From the NCBI GenBank assembly GCA_016933575.1, contig JAFGAR010000101.1:124001-188000 (forward strand): 64,000 nucleotides of DNA. Reading direction: 5' to 3'. The translations under genes were made by a program, and so were the position numbers. Shown here in pieces: positions 9,668 to 20,300 of the stretch (position 1 is its first letter; the number at the start of each line of letters is the position of its first letter). Under the pieces are notes generated by a model. That model was not told the DNA's origin. It saw only the letters and a list, made by a program, of their open reading frames with translations, and made no database searches. Origin of the DNA: Candidatus Thorarchaeota archaeon (lineage in GTDB: Archaea > Asgardarchaeota > Thorarchaeia > Thorarchaeales > Thorarchaeaceae).

Positions 9668-10264
9668 ATGGCAAACGACAAGAAGATATTCTCAACACCT
9701 CTTGTAAAAGTCAAGATTAGTAGATTTCGAGCTCCAAATATCTGTCCCGTCTGTGGTGCACCTTCAACGCACACCACAATGATATCAACCAAACCTACAA
9801 ACAAGGTATGGTTACGGCCATCGTGGAATCCTGGTTATAGTCCTACCAGTAGAAGGAGATATGGAATCTCTCAACCACAATCAAAGATCTTTCTCATCGA
9901 TGTATGTGATGAGCATTATTTCACAGATGATGCAAATCTCCGTTTTCGAGGATTTACGATGTGTCTCGCAGCACTACTTATCGGTATGTCTGTTTTTGCA
10001 CTGATGTTCGCAGGGTATGACTTGTCAGCAGGACATGGAATTCATCCTTTGTCGTACCTTTACATTGTTGTACTGAGTCTCTCCATAATCCTAGGTTTCT
10101 TTGCATTTCGTCCAACTGCTCTTGAATCTGCTTTCAGAATTATTGGTTTTGATTTTGATGTGCAATATGTATGGTTAGAATTGAAGAATCCTAATTATCG
10201 ACATAAATTCATTGAAGAAAATAAAGCTGGTGCTGAACTAGTTACTTGGATTGTAAAAGCTTGA
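9668..10264 (+). CDS. Small membrane protein with a probable N-terminal zinc site
   Basis: About 198 aa. Residues 26-29 form a CPVC knuckle (NICPVCGAPST). A second possible ligand pair, C80 and H83, occurs in DVCDEHYF, so a zinc-ribbon-like cytosolic domain is likely. Two membrane helices follow (about 95-118 and 128-150), then a soluble tail with aromatic residues. I do not recognise the family. ATG 9668 is preferred. The in-frame GTG at 9656 would add four residues and has no better ribosome site. The stop is one base from the stop of the convergent acyl-CoA synthetase-type gene. Confidence 0.6.
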   Translation: MANDKKIFSTPLVKVKISRFRAPNICPVCGAPSTHTTMISTKPTNKVWLRPSWNPGYSPTSRRRYGISQPQSKIFLIDVCDEHYFTDDANLRFRGFTMCLAALLIGMSVFALMFAGYDLSAGHGIHPLSYLYIVVLSLSIILGFFAFRPTALESAFRIIGFDFDVQYVWLELKNPNYRHKFIEENKAGAELVTWIVKA

Positions 10265-10265
10265 A

Positions 10266-11702
10266 CTATTTTTCTCTCTGTTCCTTAATCTTGTAGTAAC
10301 GGCACACTCTCGCAAGTGCATTTACGGCCTCACTAATATTTCGGAAAACTGGTAACCCTGCGTCAACAAAGACTTGCCAAGCCTCAGCTCGTGGAATAGG
10401 GTATGCGATATCTGGAATCGCAACAAGAACTGGTTTCTTTAGTTTATCAACTACATATTTGCCTGCCTTTGCCATAGCTCTCCAATAGTCGACTAAGGAG
10501 TCCTGAGCATCCATAATAGACGCAACTTGATGCATATTGTGAACATCAGCTTCGAAGATTAATGATGAGAATCGCGGTTCTTCTCCAACTATCTGTATGA
10601 CTTCAGATGTTGTCTGGTCCTGATAATAGTCTGCCGCTAAGTCTATGGGATTTCCCAATCCTGTACCCACATCTCGAATGAGTGGTTCAAGTCTCTCAAG
10701 TGTTTCTTTTGACGTCGGAGGAACTAATAATCCACTCTCAATACAGAGATCAGTATAGATAACACTCGTTCCACCACTAATAGCTACAAGTCCAACAGCT
10801 TCAGTTTTAGGTTGTGGGCTAAGAGAAAAGATACTAAGTGTCGCAATAAGATCTTCAAGCGTATTTACAGTCAGTACATTCGCCTGATGAAATGCTGCTG
10901 CCCATATTTCTCTATTCCCAGCCAATGCTCCTGTATGAGATGAAGCCGCCCGTGATCCCTCAATAGATCTTCCACCCTTAAGTACAACCAGTGGTTTTTT
11001 CTTAGCAGCACTAATCATAGCCTCAAGAATTTCACGACCGTTCTTTGCACCTTCGATGTAAGCTCCAATTGCCTTTGTTTTTGTGTCGTCTCCTAAATAG
11101 TCCAAGAGTTCTTGTGGTCGAATATCTACTTGGTTTCCAAAACTGAATACCTTACTAAAACCGACTCCGGCCTCAACTCCTGATGTATAGGTAGCAATCG
11201 CTACGCCTCCTGATTGAGAGAGAAAACCAACATCTCCTGCCAGTCTCTTTACGGTGGGCATAAAAGCGAAGCCTAGTTCAGGAAACATGAGTCCCATACA
11301 ATTCGGACCAAACGCGCGCATTTCCAATCCATCAAGAATATTCTGAACCTCTATTTCTCGCTGCCGCCCTTCATCAGTCCCAAGTTCTGAAAATCCACTT
11401 GTGAATATCGTTACACCTTTAGCTCCTTTCTCATGGCATTCTTTCAAAGTCTGTGGGACGTATTTGTAAGGTACCGCTATGATGGCATAGTCAATATTCT
11501 CCGGTATTTCTGAGAGGTCTGTGTATATCTTGTGACCCATGACCTCTCCGCCACGTTTTGAAACTAACCAGATCCTAAGTTCATGATCCCATTGTAACAT
11601 AGAATGAACCCAATAATAGCCAAGCTTCGCTGAAACTCCAACTATGGCAACTGATTGTATCTTGAGCATTTCTTCAATAGTTGGTCGTTTCTTCTGTTTC
11701 AT
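10266..11702 (-). CDS. Acyl-CoA synthetase (ADP-forming) alpha-type subunit
   Basis: This family makes ATP and an organic acid from acyl-CoA, ADP and phosphate, the energy-conserving step of peptide fermentation in archaea. The 478-aa protein has an N-terminal CoA-binding Rossmann domain (SVAIVGVSAKLGYYW near residue 17; FGPNCMG), then two succinyl-CoA-ligase-like domains. The catalytic phosphohistidine is probably His256 in SSHTGALAG. The length matches a stand-alone alpha subunit. The ATP-grasp beta subunit is not in this window, so it must come from elsewhere or the protein must work in another way. Substrate is unknown (acetyl, aryl-acetyl or branched-chain). Its gene runs away from the surface-protein island. 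Confidence 0.85.
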   Translation of the reverse strand: MKQKKRPTIEEMLKIQSVAIVGVSAKLGYYWVHSMLQWDHELRIWLVSKRGGEVMGHKIYTDLSEIPENIDYAIIAVPYKYVPQTLKECHEKGAKGVTIFTSGFSELGTDEGRQREIEVQNILDGLEMRAFGPNCMGLMFPELGFAFMPTVKRLAGDVGFLSQSGGVAIATYTSGVEAGVGFSKVFSFGNQVDIRPQELLDYLGDDTKTKAIGAYIEGAKNGREILEAMISAAKKKPLVVLKGGRSIEGSRAASSHTGALAGNREIWAAAFHQANVLTVNTLEDLIATLSIFSLSPQPKTEAVGLVAISGGTSVIYTDLCIESGLLVPPTSKETLERLEPLIRDVGTGLGNPIDLAADYYQDQTTSEVIQIVGEEPRFSSLIFEADVHNMHQVASIMDAQDSLVDYWRAMAKAGKYVVDKLKKPVLVAIPDIAYPIPRAEAWQVFVDAGLPVFRNISEAVNALARVCRYYKIKEQREK

Positions 11703-11792
11703 CTGGCTAGCTCCGCGTTAAGCGACGAAAATAGTCTTCGATTTAAGACTACCTGATTGGTGTAATGATTAGAAAAACAAGGGTGAGGAGAG

Positions 11793-11902
11793 GCGTCGGT
11801 TGATTTCGAGGACTCGAGGAGTTAAAGTCTGCCTGCGGAAACAGACTTGGACCTGGGAGGGTTTCCATGAAGTCAATGTTCGATTTTATAACTAACCGAC
11901 GC
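11793..11902 (+). ncRNA. Candidate structured RNA in a divergent intergenic region
   Basis: A perfect 9-bp long-range stem (GCGTCGGTT 11793-11801 with AACCGACGC 11894-11902) closes a 92-base interior. Inside are a perfect 7-bp hairpin (AAGTCTG 11825-11831 with CAGACTT 11842-11848) and a small TCGA/TCGA hairpin near 11807. A 6-base loop-to-downstream match (GGAAAC 11837-11842 with GTTTCC 11861-11866) could form a pseudoknot. The segment is visibly more GC-rich than its surroundings. It does not match any riboswitch or conserved RNA I can recall, and the strand is not certain. Confidence 0.4.
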
Positions 11903-11914
11903 ACTTATTGTTAT

Positions 11915-11941
11915 ATACTATTAACATATAATATATAGTAT
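11915..11941. repeat. Inverted repeat in the promoter of the metzincin gene
   Basis: ATACTAT (11915-11921) and ATAGTAT (11935-11941) are perfect inverted copies in an extremely AT-rich stretch just upstream of the probable TATA box. This is a possible operator or simply low-complexity promoter DNA. Confidence 0.25.
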
Positions 11942-11946
11942 GTTGG

Positions 11947-11953
11947 TATATAT
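11947..11953 (+). promoter_or_regulatory. Probable TATA box
   Basis: TATATAT lies about 44 bases upstream of the ATG at 11997. An archaeal start point about 25 bases after it would give a short leader. Several other TATA-like runs occur just upstream, so the exact box is uncertain. Confidence 0.35.
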
Positions 11954-11996
11954 CATACCAGTGTAATACGTATACCGTTCGATTAATACGTCTAAA

Positions 11997-14165
11997 ATGC
12001 AGGGCAGAAACATGCGTCGCGCCTGGGTTTCAATGATTGTTGTATTCTTTCTTACTGTTCTTGTATCTGCACCATCAACTAATTCTACTATTTCGCCATC
12101 ATATTCGGATCCTAACATCCGGGGACAGATTACTTTCTCTATTGAGAGAAACTGGACTGCGAATATAGTCCTTGTGAATTATGATGATTCCATAATCGAC
12201 AAATCTGTTCTTCTATCAGGTTTGCCAACAGAGAGAGTGTATGCAACATCGATGGGCTACATCAAGTACTGGATTGAATACAATGTGTATTTTGCCAGCT
12301 CATTATTCGTTACGCAACTCACAGATGTTATTCTGGATAACTCCATGAATGGCACTGATACTGGAACCTGTGTAAATGAAACTTCCTTATTATATCAACA
12401 GGCAAATCCGGATGAACCACAGACTATCTTCTATTCTCGTGATGGACGTAAGATTGATGGATATGTAATTGAGGATTGGCTTGAAGATAATCCTGTTATC
12501 GATCCTCCAGATCTTGGATATACGCTATATCTGTTCAATTTCTCCTCTCTAGATAGCTCAGGTCATTCTCTTGAACATTGGTATGATTATCACCCAATTG
12601 ATCCTGATACTGGGCAATCTCAAAACTGGTTTAGATTAGAATGGGACAATGAACTGAATCCTGATGTTTCTCTGGACTATCCTTTCTTTGGTGGACGGTA
12701 TAATTCATTCATTGTTGACCCAAGCGCCCATCAATGGTACCTGAAATGGTGCCGAATCTGGTGGAGTTCATCTATTAGCACTGAATACAATTTCTGGACG
12801 AAGGACCTTGAAGATATTCTCTCAGAGATTGATGTAGAATCGCCAGCTGGTATTACTGCTCTGAATGTGTATCTACGTGAATGTATCTGGGATCCTATAA
12901 CACAGTTGTTTTTCCCATATCAACACCAACCTGCAAAGTATGTTGAATCTGGTCTTTTGAGGTCTCTTGTTTTCTGTATGGATGTTGATGAAGGAATCTC
13001 AATTGATAGCTTAACATGGATTACAGATGCAGAGATGCAAAAGACCCATCTTGAGGAGTTGTATCCTTTCATAACTTGGGATGTGCAGGTAGACTTCCTT
13101 GACATTGATGACCATCTTGATTGGAATAATACGTTCTGGGCTGATGCTATAGTGGAACCTAATGGTACAGTGATTGCAGATGGATACAATATGTTCTATG
13201 CAATCTATGATGATATGAGACCTTTGTATATTGATGTTGATGATGAAAATATCAATGTCTTTGGAGTGGTCTTCATAAAACAACAAATGGAGATGCATTA
13301 CTTTGGTCTGGCGTACACCGGACTTGGTGGTGGTGGTCAGACTGTCATTTGGAAATCGCATGAGCGATATTATCGTCCTGATGGTGTGACTCAAAAAGAT
13401 GGTATTTCATCAGTTCAACTTCATGAGACCATGCATGCAGTCGGATTTCATCACACTTGGCAGCATGAGCACTACGCTAGTGATTTTTGTTATAGTCCGA
13501 TGGGTTATTTTGCATTCCATAATGGGACATCAACTTTTGACAAGAACTGGGTGCAAGGAACATACCTTGATCAGATGGAAATCGAGCTCTTTGAGAACTT
13601 CACTACAGAACAGGAAAATGTTGGTCCGGATGAACGTGCCGAGACGTATCTAGCTGAGAGTAATGCAATATCCAGTTTTAACAGAGTGAGGACACTGTAT
13701 GATAAAATGGACTGGTTGGGGGCTTTTGATGCTCTCTGTGATGCTCGAGACTGGACTCGACGTATGAAGTTTTCAATGCTAGACACAACCCCTCCCATAA
13801 TCAATGACTGGAGCATCACACAAACAACATCAGGAGCTTTCAGTCTTTGGGCAGATATCGCTGATGATCTATCAGGGATTGAGAATGTAAGTATCTACTA
13901 TCAGGTAGATGGAGCTGTCCAAGAGTATTCGGCTGCATGTGTTTACAATGGGAGTCACTGGATAGGTACTATTTCATCTACATCTGCAAGTCAATCTATT
14001 ATTTCTTGGATCAAAGTCTGGGATTGGGGTATGAACTCCGCAGAGAGTGAAAGAATTAGATGGACTGTGGCTGCAGCTGCGCCTCCTTGGTATTTGTATA
14101 TCTTGCTCTTCACCGGAGTCGCTTTAGTTGCAATAGTCATTATCTTTGTTATTAGGCGTAGATAA
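11997..14165 (+). CDS. Membrane-anchored metzincin-like zinc metalloprotease
   Basis: A 722-aa secreted protein. The N-terminus is a signal peptide (hydrophobic run after MRRAWV; ATG 12012 is an equally good start). The zinc motif HETMHAVGFHH at residues 476-486 fits HExxHxxGxxH, and a Met-turn candidate, CYSPMGY, lies about 20 residues later. Together these are the metzincin signature. After the catalytic region there is a small beta domain beginning near DTTPPIINDW (Ig or fibronectin-like), then one membrane helix and a short RRR cytoplasmic end. The protein should therefore be tethered at the cell surface. The 470-residue N-terminal part is unrecognised and could be a propeptide or substrate-binding region. 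The neighbouring giant surface proteins are plausible substrates, but that is inference. Confidence 0.75.
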   Translation: MQGRNMRRAWVSMIVVFFLTVLVSAPSTNSTISPSYSDPNIRGQITFSIERNWTANIVLVNYDDSIIDKSVLLSGLPTERVYATSMGYIKYWIEYNVYFASSLFVTQLTDVILDNSMNGTDTGTCVNETSLLYQQANPDEPQTIFYSRDGRKIDGYVIEDWLEDNPVIDPPDLGYTLYLFNFSSLDSSGHSLEHWYDYHPIDPDTGQSQNWFRLEWDNELNPDVSLDYPFFGGRYNSFIVDPSAHQWYLKWCRIWWSSSISTEYNFWTKDLEDILSEIDVESPAGITALNVYLRECIWDPITQLFFPYQHQPAKYVESGLLRSLVFCMDVDEGISIDSLTWITDAEMQKTHLEELYPFITWDVQVDFLDIDDHLDWNNTFWADAIVEPNGTVIADGYNMFYAIYDDMRPLYIDVDDENINVFGVVFIKQQMEMHYFGLAYTGLGGGGQTVIWKSHERYYRPDGVTQKDGISSVQLHETMHAVGFHHTWQHEHYASDFCYSPMGYFAFHNGTSTFDKNWVQGTYLDQMEIELFENFTTEQENVGPDERAETYLAESNAISSFNRVRTLYDKMDWLGAFDALCDARDWTRRMKFSMLDTTPPIINDWSITQTTSGAFSLWADIADDLSGIENVSIYYQVDGAVQEYSAACVYNGSHWIGTISSTSASQSIISWIKVWDWGMNSAESERIRWTVAAAAPPWYLYILLFTGVALVAIVIIFVIRRR

Positions 14166-14220
14166 AAGTAAGACATAAGGATAGCACGAGTTCGCAAAAA
14201 CGACATTCATATTACTGACG

Positions 14221-14258
14221 ATTTTTCGAGAGAGATTCAATTTTTCGAAAGGGATTCA
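14221..14258. repeat. Two tandem 19-bp direct repeats upstream of the giant protein gene
   Basis: Units 14221-14239 and 14240-14258 begin ATTTTTCGA and end GATTCA, and differ at two positions. They sit about 92 bases before the ATG of the first giant surface protein and may be regulator binding sites. Confidence 0.5.
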
Positions 14259-14350
14259 ATCAGCATCTATTCATATAGTAGAAGGCACAACACTCCACTG
14301 TCAATAGCATAGGTGTAACTATAGCTATGACCATGTAGGAGACCATCCAA

Positions 14351-17300
14351 ATGAGAATAACGAGACTGATGGGTTTGCTTCTTATACTCCTCCCTCTACT
14401 TCTAGGTGTCTTCATCACCCCGCCTGTTTGGAGGGCTGGAACACAAGATTCTGCGGAAAGCAAGACCGTCGAACTCTCAAATGGAGAGAAGATTCAGATC
14501 GCTCCAGATGAGTATATCGAAGAGTATCATCTTTCTGATGCTCCCACACAGATGTCAGGAACTGGAGACTCACTCAGAGCCAATGAGTCTGGAGTTCGTG
14601 TAGACACTTTCACAGATGAACCACTTTACTATAATTCAGCAGGTTCTACAACCACTACAGCTAATCTATCTGTACCGATTGGAGAAGGCTGGGAGTCGTA
14701 TGCTGTCTACACTGATGTGACGAGCATTACAGAAAACAGAACATGGGTTCAAAACTCTGGTCTTGATGACTCATCAAGTTGGACATTTCTATCTCATGAT
14801 GAACCTTCAGTCTTTGGTCCGTCTTATACAAACGCTATGACCTCTCAATGGGAAAATAATGGTCATGGCGCTGGAGATGGTTGCGCATATTTCTACATGG
14901 ATGGTTATTACTATGATTTAGGTGGAGGTCTTAGAGGTGACTGGTATGATGTTGGTGATAAAGCCTACATGGTTCAGGATCTTACAATTGATCGTGGTGA
15001 TGTTTCTAAGATAGGAATCTCATTGGACTACTGGGGTGATGTTGCTTGGGGTATCATGACAGGTTTCTTCGAGTTGTTCGTTTCCATCGGAGATCCTGAT
15101 AATGGCGGAACATATCTTTGGAACATGCCTTTTGATGCTTTCACAGATGATCTCACATGGTACTCAACTGGCTACATTGAAATCGATATCTCTTCTGTAA
15201 CACTGCCCAATATCCCACTCTGGGTAGGTCTACGAACGACAGCTTTTGAGTGGTGGCGTCCTGACATCAATCCTGTTGGCCGAATGGACAATATTGTGGT
15301 GTATGTCACAGCTAAAGCTGCTCCATCAGATATCAATTTGCAGATGAATGGAGTAGATGTATCAGATGTCATTCAGGGTTCAAATCCAATTTTTGGTCTT
15401 GGCACAGCTTGGTACGTCCCAGTTGTTCCCTGGACTGAAGGTGCTGCCTATGCTAACTTTTCTTGGACTCCTATTCCTAATCCTCCTGATCCTGACTTCA
15501 ATATCAATATCGCACTAGATGTGGATGTGTATGTGTTTGCACGAAAAGTAAACAGCTTGACTGTAAATGACACAGAACTAATTACATTAGGTGACAACTT
15601 TGTGGTCTCAAATGCGACTTCTGTTAGCTGGGAAACAAATTACTATCTCACAATACCTGGTGGATATGAAGACCAATTCTTCTTCAATTTATCAATCCCG
15701 CTGAATCGGGATATCACATTTGTTTCTGAACCTGCTCATCGATATACAAACCTTACAAGTGATTGGTATTTTGGAAATCCTGGTGATGGGGTTGTTAACA
15801 TTTCAGTATATGATATGGGACTTTCTGACCCTAACGGTTTCTGGATGATTCGTGGAACTTCACCAAATATGGTTACAAACTTGCAAGTCTGGGATGACAC
15901 TCTAAGTCAGTGGGTCCAAACAAAGACTTTCAGAGCAAACGAAGACACGCGATTTAGAGCAGTCCTACCATCATTCTATGAAGATGATGTAGTGACATTT
16001 ACCATTTATGATTCAAATGGTAACATTTGGGATACAGTAACAGGTACAGTTGATTCATCAGGTTTCGCAGTATCCACCTATGTAAATTTGGATGCTGTCA
16101 CCGCTGAGGTTGGATCTTGGGAAGTTCAAGCATATGTGGGAGATAGCATCTCCAGTCCAGATGTCCATAACATTGGATTTTATCGAAGATCTTTCAGCAT
16201 AGTCCATAGTACACAATTGAGTATCAAGTATCCTATTGCAAGCCGTATAACATGGAGTATCAATGTGACATATGGTTCAATAGTCTTCCTTCAATTACGC
16301 GTGAATGATACTGATAATGGAGACCTCCTAGCTGGTGGAATGCTGACTTACACTGGGGGTCTTGGCAGCGGCACTGCAAATGATCTGGGTACAGGTGAAT
16401 ACAGTATCACATTGAGCACAACTCTACACACAAATGGCGCTTATAGTATGAATCTTGCTTGGTCAAAAGGCTACTATGATTCTCTCATCGATACCTTTAC
16501 TGTAAATATCATTTATGAAACAGAATTCCTCTCTCCTGATGCCCCTGGAATTGATGTAGCTAGTGGGAACGATGCAGTCCTTCATGTTCATTTTGAAGAC
16601 ATGCTAAATCAACCAATTGATGGGGCTTCAATTGTATGTAACTGGTCACAGAGTTATGCAATAACACCTGAAGGCTCTGGAGATTATGTACTTAGTCTAG
16701 ACACTTCTGGAATGACTCTCGATCTCTATCCGGTTCTCATAACTATATCAAAGGACTATTATCAGACTCGATCAATTATTCTTAGAGTTGAAGTAAGAGA
16801 ATTGCGTGCTTCTGCGATACCATCTTCGAGCTTACTCTCACTTCCAGTTGGCTATACTACTTCATTCACGATAACATATACCGATACAGATCTTCAAGCT
16901 CCAATAACTGGTGCTGCAGGAATTATCAAGTGCAATTGGTCTGATATTCATTCGTCTGGAGATCAAAATTATACAGTGACCGAAACTACACCTGGAATCT
17001 ATGAGGTTGTTATCTTCTCGATGGATGACGATGTTCTTGATTCTTACGATGTATTGTTCACAGTTGAGCGCTATGGCGCACAGAATCAATCGTTTGTTGT
17101 GACTGTTGAGTTACGAACCCATTTGACTTCTCTATACCTAGAGAATTCAGTGGAACCTACTGCATATACCGGAAATATCACTGTCAATCTCGTCTATTAT
17201 GATGTAGATGCTGATACGGGAATTGTTAATGGTACGACAAGTGGTGGTTATGTTGAGTTAATTATAACGAGTCCTACCCTTGTTTCTCCGACCTTCTATG

Positions 17301-20300
17301 TGTATTCAATATCGCCGGAAGGACTCTATGTAATCCATATTCCAGCCAATCAATGGGGAAATATTGGAACTAAGACTCTTAACATTGAAGTCAACTGGAT
17401 AGGAGTGAACCTGAAATATTCCAATCTAACTCTCTCAACCCCTGCCACGATTACCGATGCTCCAACGGATATCTTCATTGGAGAGAGCCCTGTCGTAACA
17501 GCTTTTGGTGAGAATATCACATTCACAATAATATACTATGACATTAGTGCACTTACAGGCGTTGTTAATGGAACAGGTCCGTTCTCAGGAAATGTTCACA
17601 TCTATATTGATGTCTTAACAGCTGGGGAAACAATTACACAAGCTGATATGACTATCACTGAAATTGATTTTGTAACAAATCCCGGTGAATATAGAATTAC
17701 ATTCAATTCCACACTGCTTAGTGGACTAGGTACAGTACAACTAAGACTCTGGTTCAATTGGACTGATGCGGCACTACCTTACTATCAGAATCAAGTGATA
17801 GTGATTGCTGTCATCACTTCACATCGCTTAACAACTGTTGATCGGAATCCACTCCCTCTGACCCCATTTGATGAAATGGTAAATCTCACATTCACATATC
17901 GTGATTCGCTCAGTGGTTTAGCGATTCTAAACAGTTCTCAACTCTCGGTCAGTGTACCAGGTTACCCGTCTTTCAACATCTACTATCTTGGTGATATCTC
18001 AGGTATCTTTGTTGTAGAAATTAATACCTCTGTATTTATTGTCGGTAGCCATTCATTCTACCTAGACATTGTCTGGGTCGGTGCCCCTTATTATCAAAAC
18101 AGGACAAATGTGCAGATTTTCATTACAGTGAGAGAGCGCTACACTGATTTGACCCATGGTACCTATTCGCCTATCCAAATTGGCAATACACTCAATTTGA
18201 ACTTCACTTACCGCGACCTAGATGATTACACATCTATCGGAATGGATGGCGCAACTCTTTCCTTGGATGGATGGTTAACTGGTAGTTATTCTGTTGAAAA
18301 TATTGGAAATGGCATATACACCCTACATCTTGACACGACCGCATTCAGTAATACAGGAACATTCTTAGTAAATGTCACAATTATCTACGGTGGATCACGT
18401 AATTGCGCTGATGCATCAGATGTATTCTATCTAACACTTACTGTCCGACGTACACAGCTCACAAGTGACCTACCTGAATTGGCTCCCTTCCTAACAAATG
18501 CTACTATCGTGGTTTATTATACTGATGATACGACTGATGCTGGAATTTCCGGTGCCGCTGCGAATGCATCTTGTTCAGCAGCCATTGATCCACTGCAATA
18601 TGGTGTAAATTATTGGGTCATAGATAATATGGATGGTAGCTATACTATTATTATTGATACTGCAGCGTTAGGCAATTTTGGACCCTATACAATCGCAATA
18701 ACAGTGACATGGAACTCCGGTTGGCCTTTCTATCAACAGCGTGTTCGCAATGTTAACATCGAAGTTTCTCGCCGACCAGTTTCACTTACCGTTTCAAAGT
18801 CTCCATTGAATACTCCATTCCTATCTAATGCTACCTTTGAAATCACTGTGACAGATCAACTAGATAGTTTTGGAATCACCTTGGTAAAGAATAATCTAAT
18901 TCTTACTCATGGTATCGGAGGTACACTCATCACAAATAATCAATACTCCATAATAGGATCCAATGGTGTCTATACGATTTCTATCAATTCTCAGATACTC
19001 ACTAGCATTCTAGAAAATGAACATCCTATATTCATTCTATTTGTTTGGGGTGATGCAATCCCATATTATTCGAATGCATCTTCTACCACTGAAGTATCTA
19101 TAATTACAAGATACACTCAAGCTGTTGTTTTGCAGACTCCACCAGGTTATTACTACTTCAACATGAGTGCTCTATTGCGATATAATGACTACTTGACGGG
19201 TACAGGAATTATAGATGCAACTGTCACAATATCATGCTTGAACACAACTAGTTTCGATTATTGGTTCATAGATAATAGTGATGGAACTTATACTGTTCTT
19301 ATCGATACAAACACTCTATCTGGATTGGGGCGTTACTATTTCCGTGCTAATTTTACATATTTTGGAACTCCATACTATAGGAATGTCACTAATGTTCAAT
19401 TCAATCTTGTAGTTAATCCAGTTTCTACAACTCTAAGCTTTACATTACCTCAAGGAGTTACCTATTACCTTGGAGATATGGTCTATGCCAACATCTCTTA
19501 CTTCTCTATTGAGTTTGGAACTGGGATTGAAAGCGCAACAATCAGTACTGATTGGGACACACTCTATGGTACTAGTAGCACCATCAGCGTTCTAGCGCCT
19601 GGAATTTATCAAATAGCTATAAACACATCTGGTTTGAATGCTCAGCAGTACCAGTTCACTGTGAATGCAAGTAAGTACCTTCACCTAAGCAAATCCATTC
19701 AAGCAGAAATCCTAATAGCTGCAATTCCAGTCGAGATTGAACTTGTGTTTACACCTCAGAATCCAATGTGGGGTGATTCAGTTCAGTTCCAAGCTAATAT
19801 CACAGATGCAAGAACGGGTTTCCCAGTAATTGGAGCTTATGTTAATTTCACTCTGGAATTTACGACATTAGTCATGTCTTCTGTTGCGGATGGTCTTTAC
19901 AATTGTACATTAGATACATCAACATTGACATCTGGTGAATTCAATATCAGAATACAATCCACCTTACTCAACTACGAGACAAGACAGAAGGATTTCCAGA
20001 TACGGATTGAGAAAGTAGCGTCTAAGATTCTTGCTTCGATTGACCCTCAATCTGCGGTCGATGGTCAGATTGTAACTCTCGAGGTTGATTATCTAATATA
20101 TTCCTCAAGTCTGTCTATTTCCACAGGTACTGTGACCTTCTCCTGGATTGGAGGTTCTGGTTCAATAAGTTGGTCCATTATCGATGGCAAATATGTTGGC
20201 ACTTTTATCGTTACTGGAGCAGATGTTGGTAGCTACCAGATTCTTGTGCAAGCCTCATCTCCAAACTATAAGAGTGTGAGCTATCTTGTGACTATAGAGA

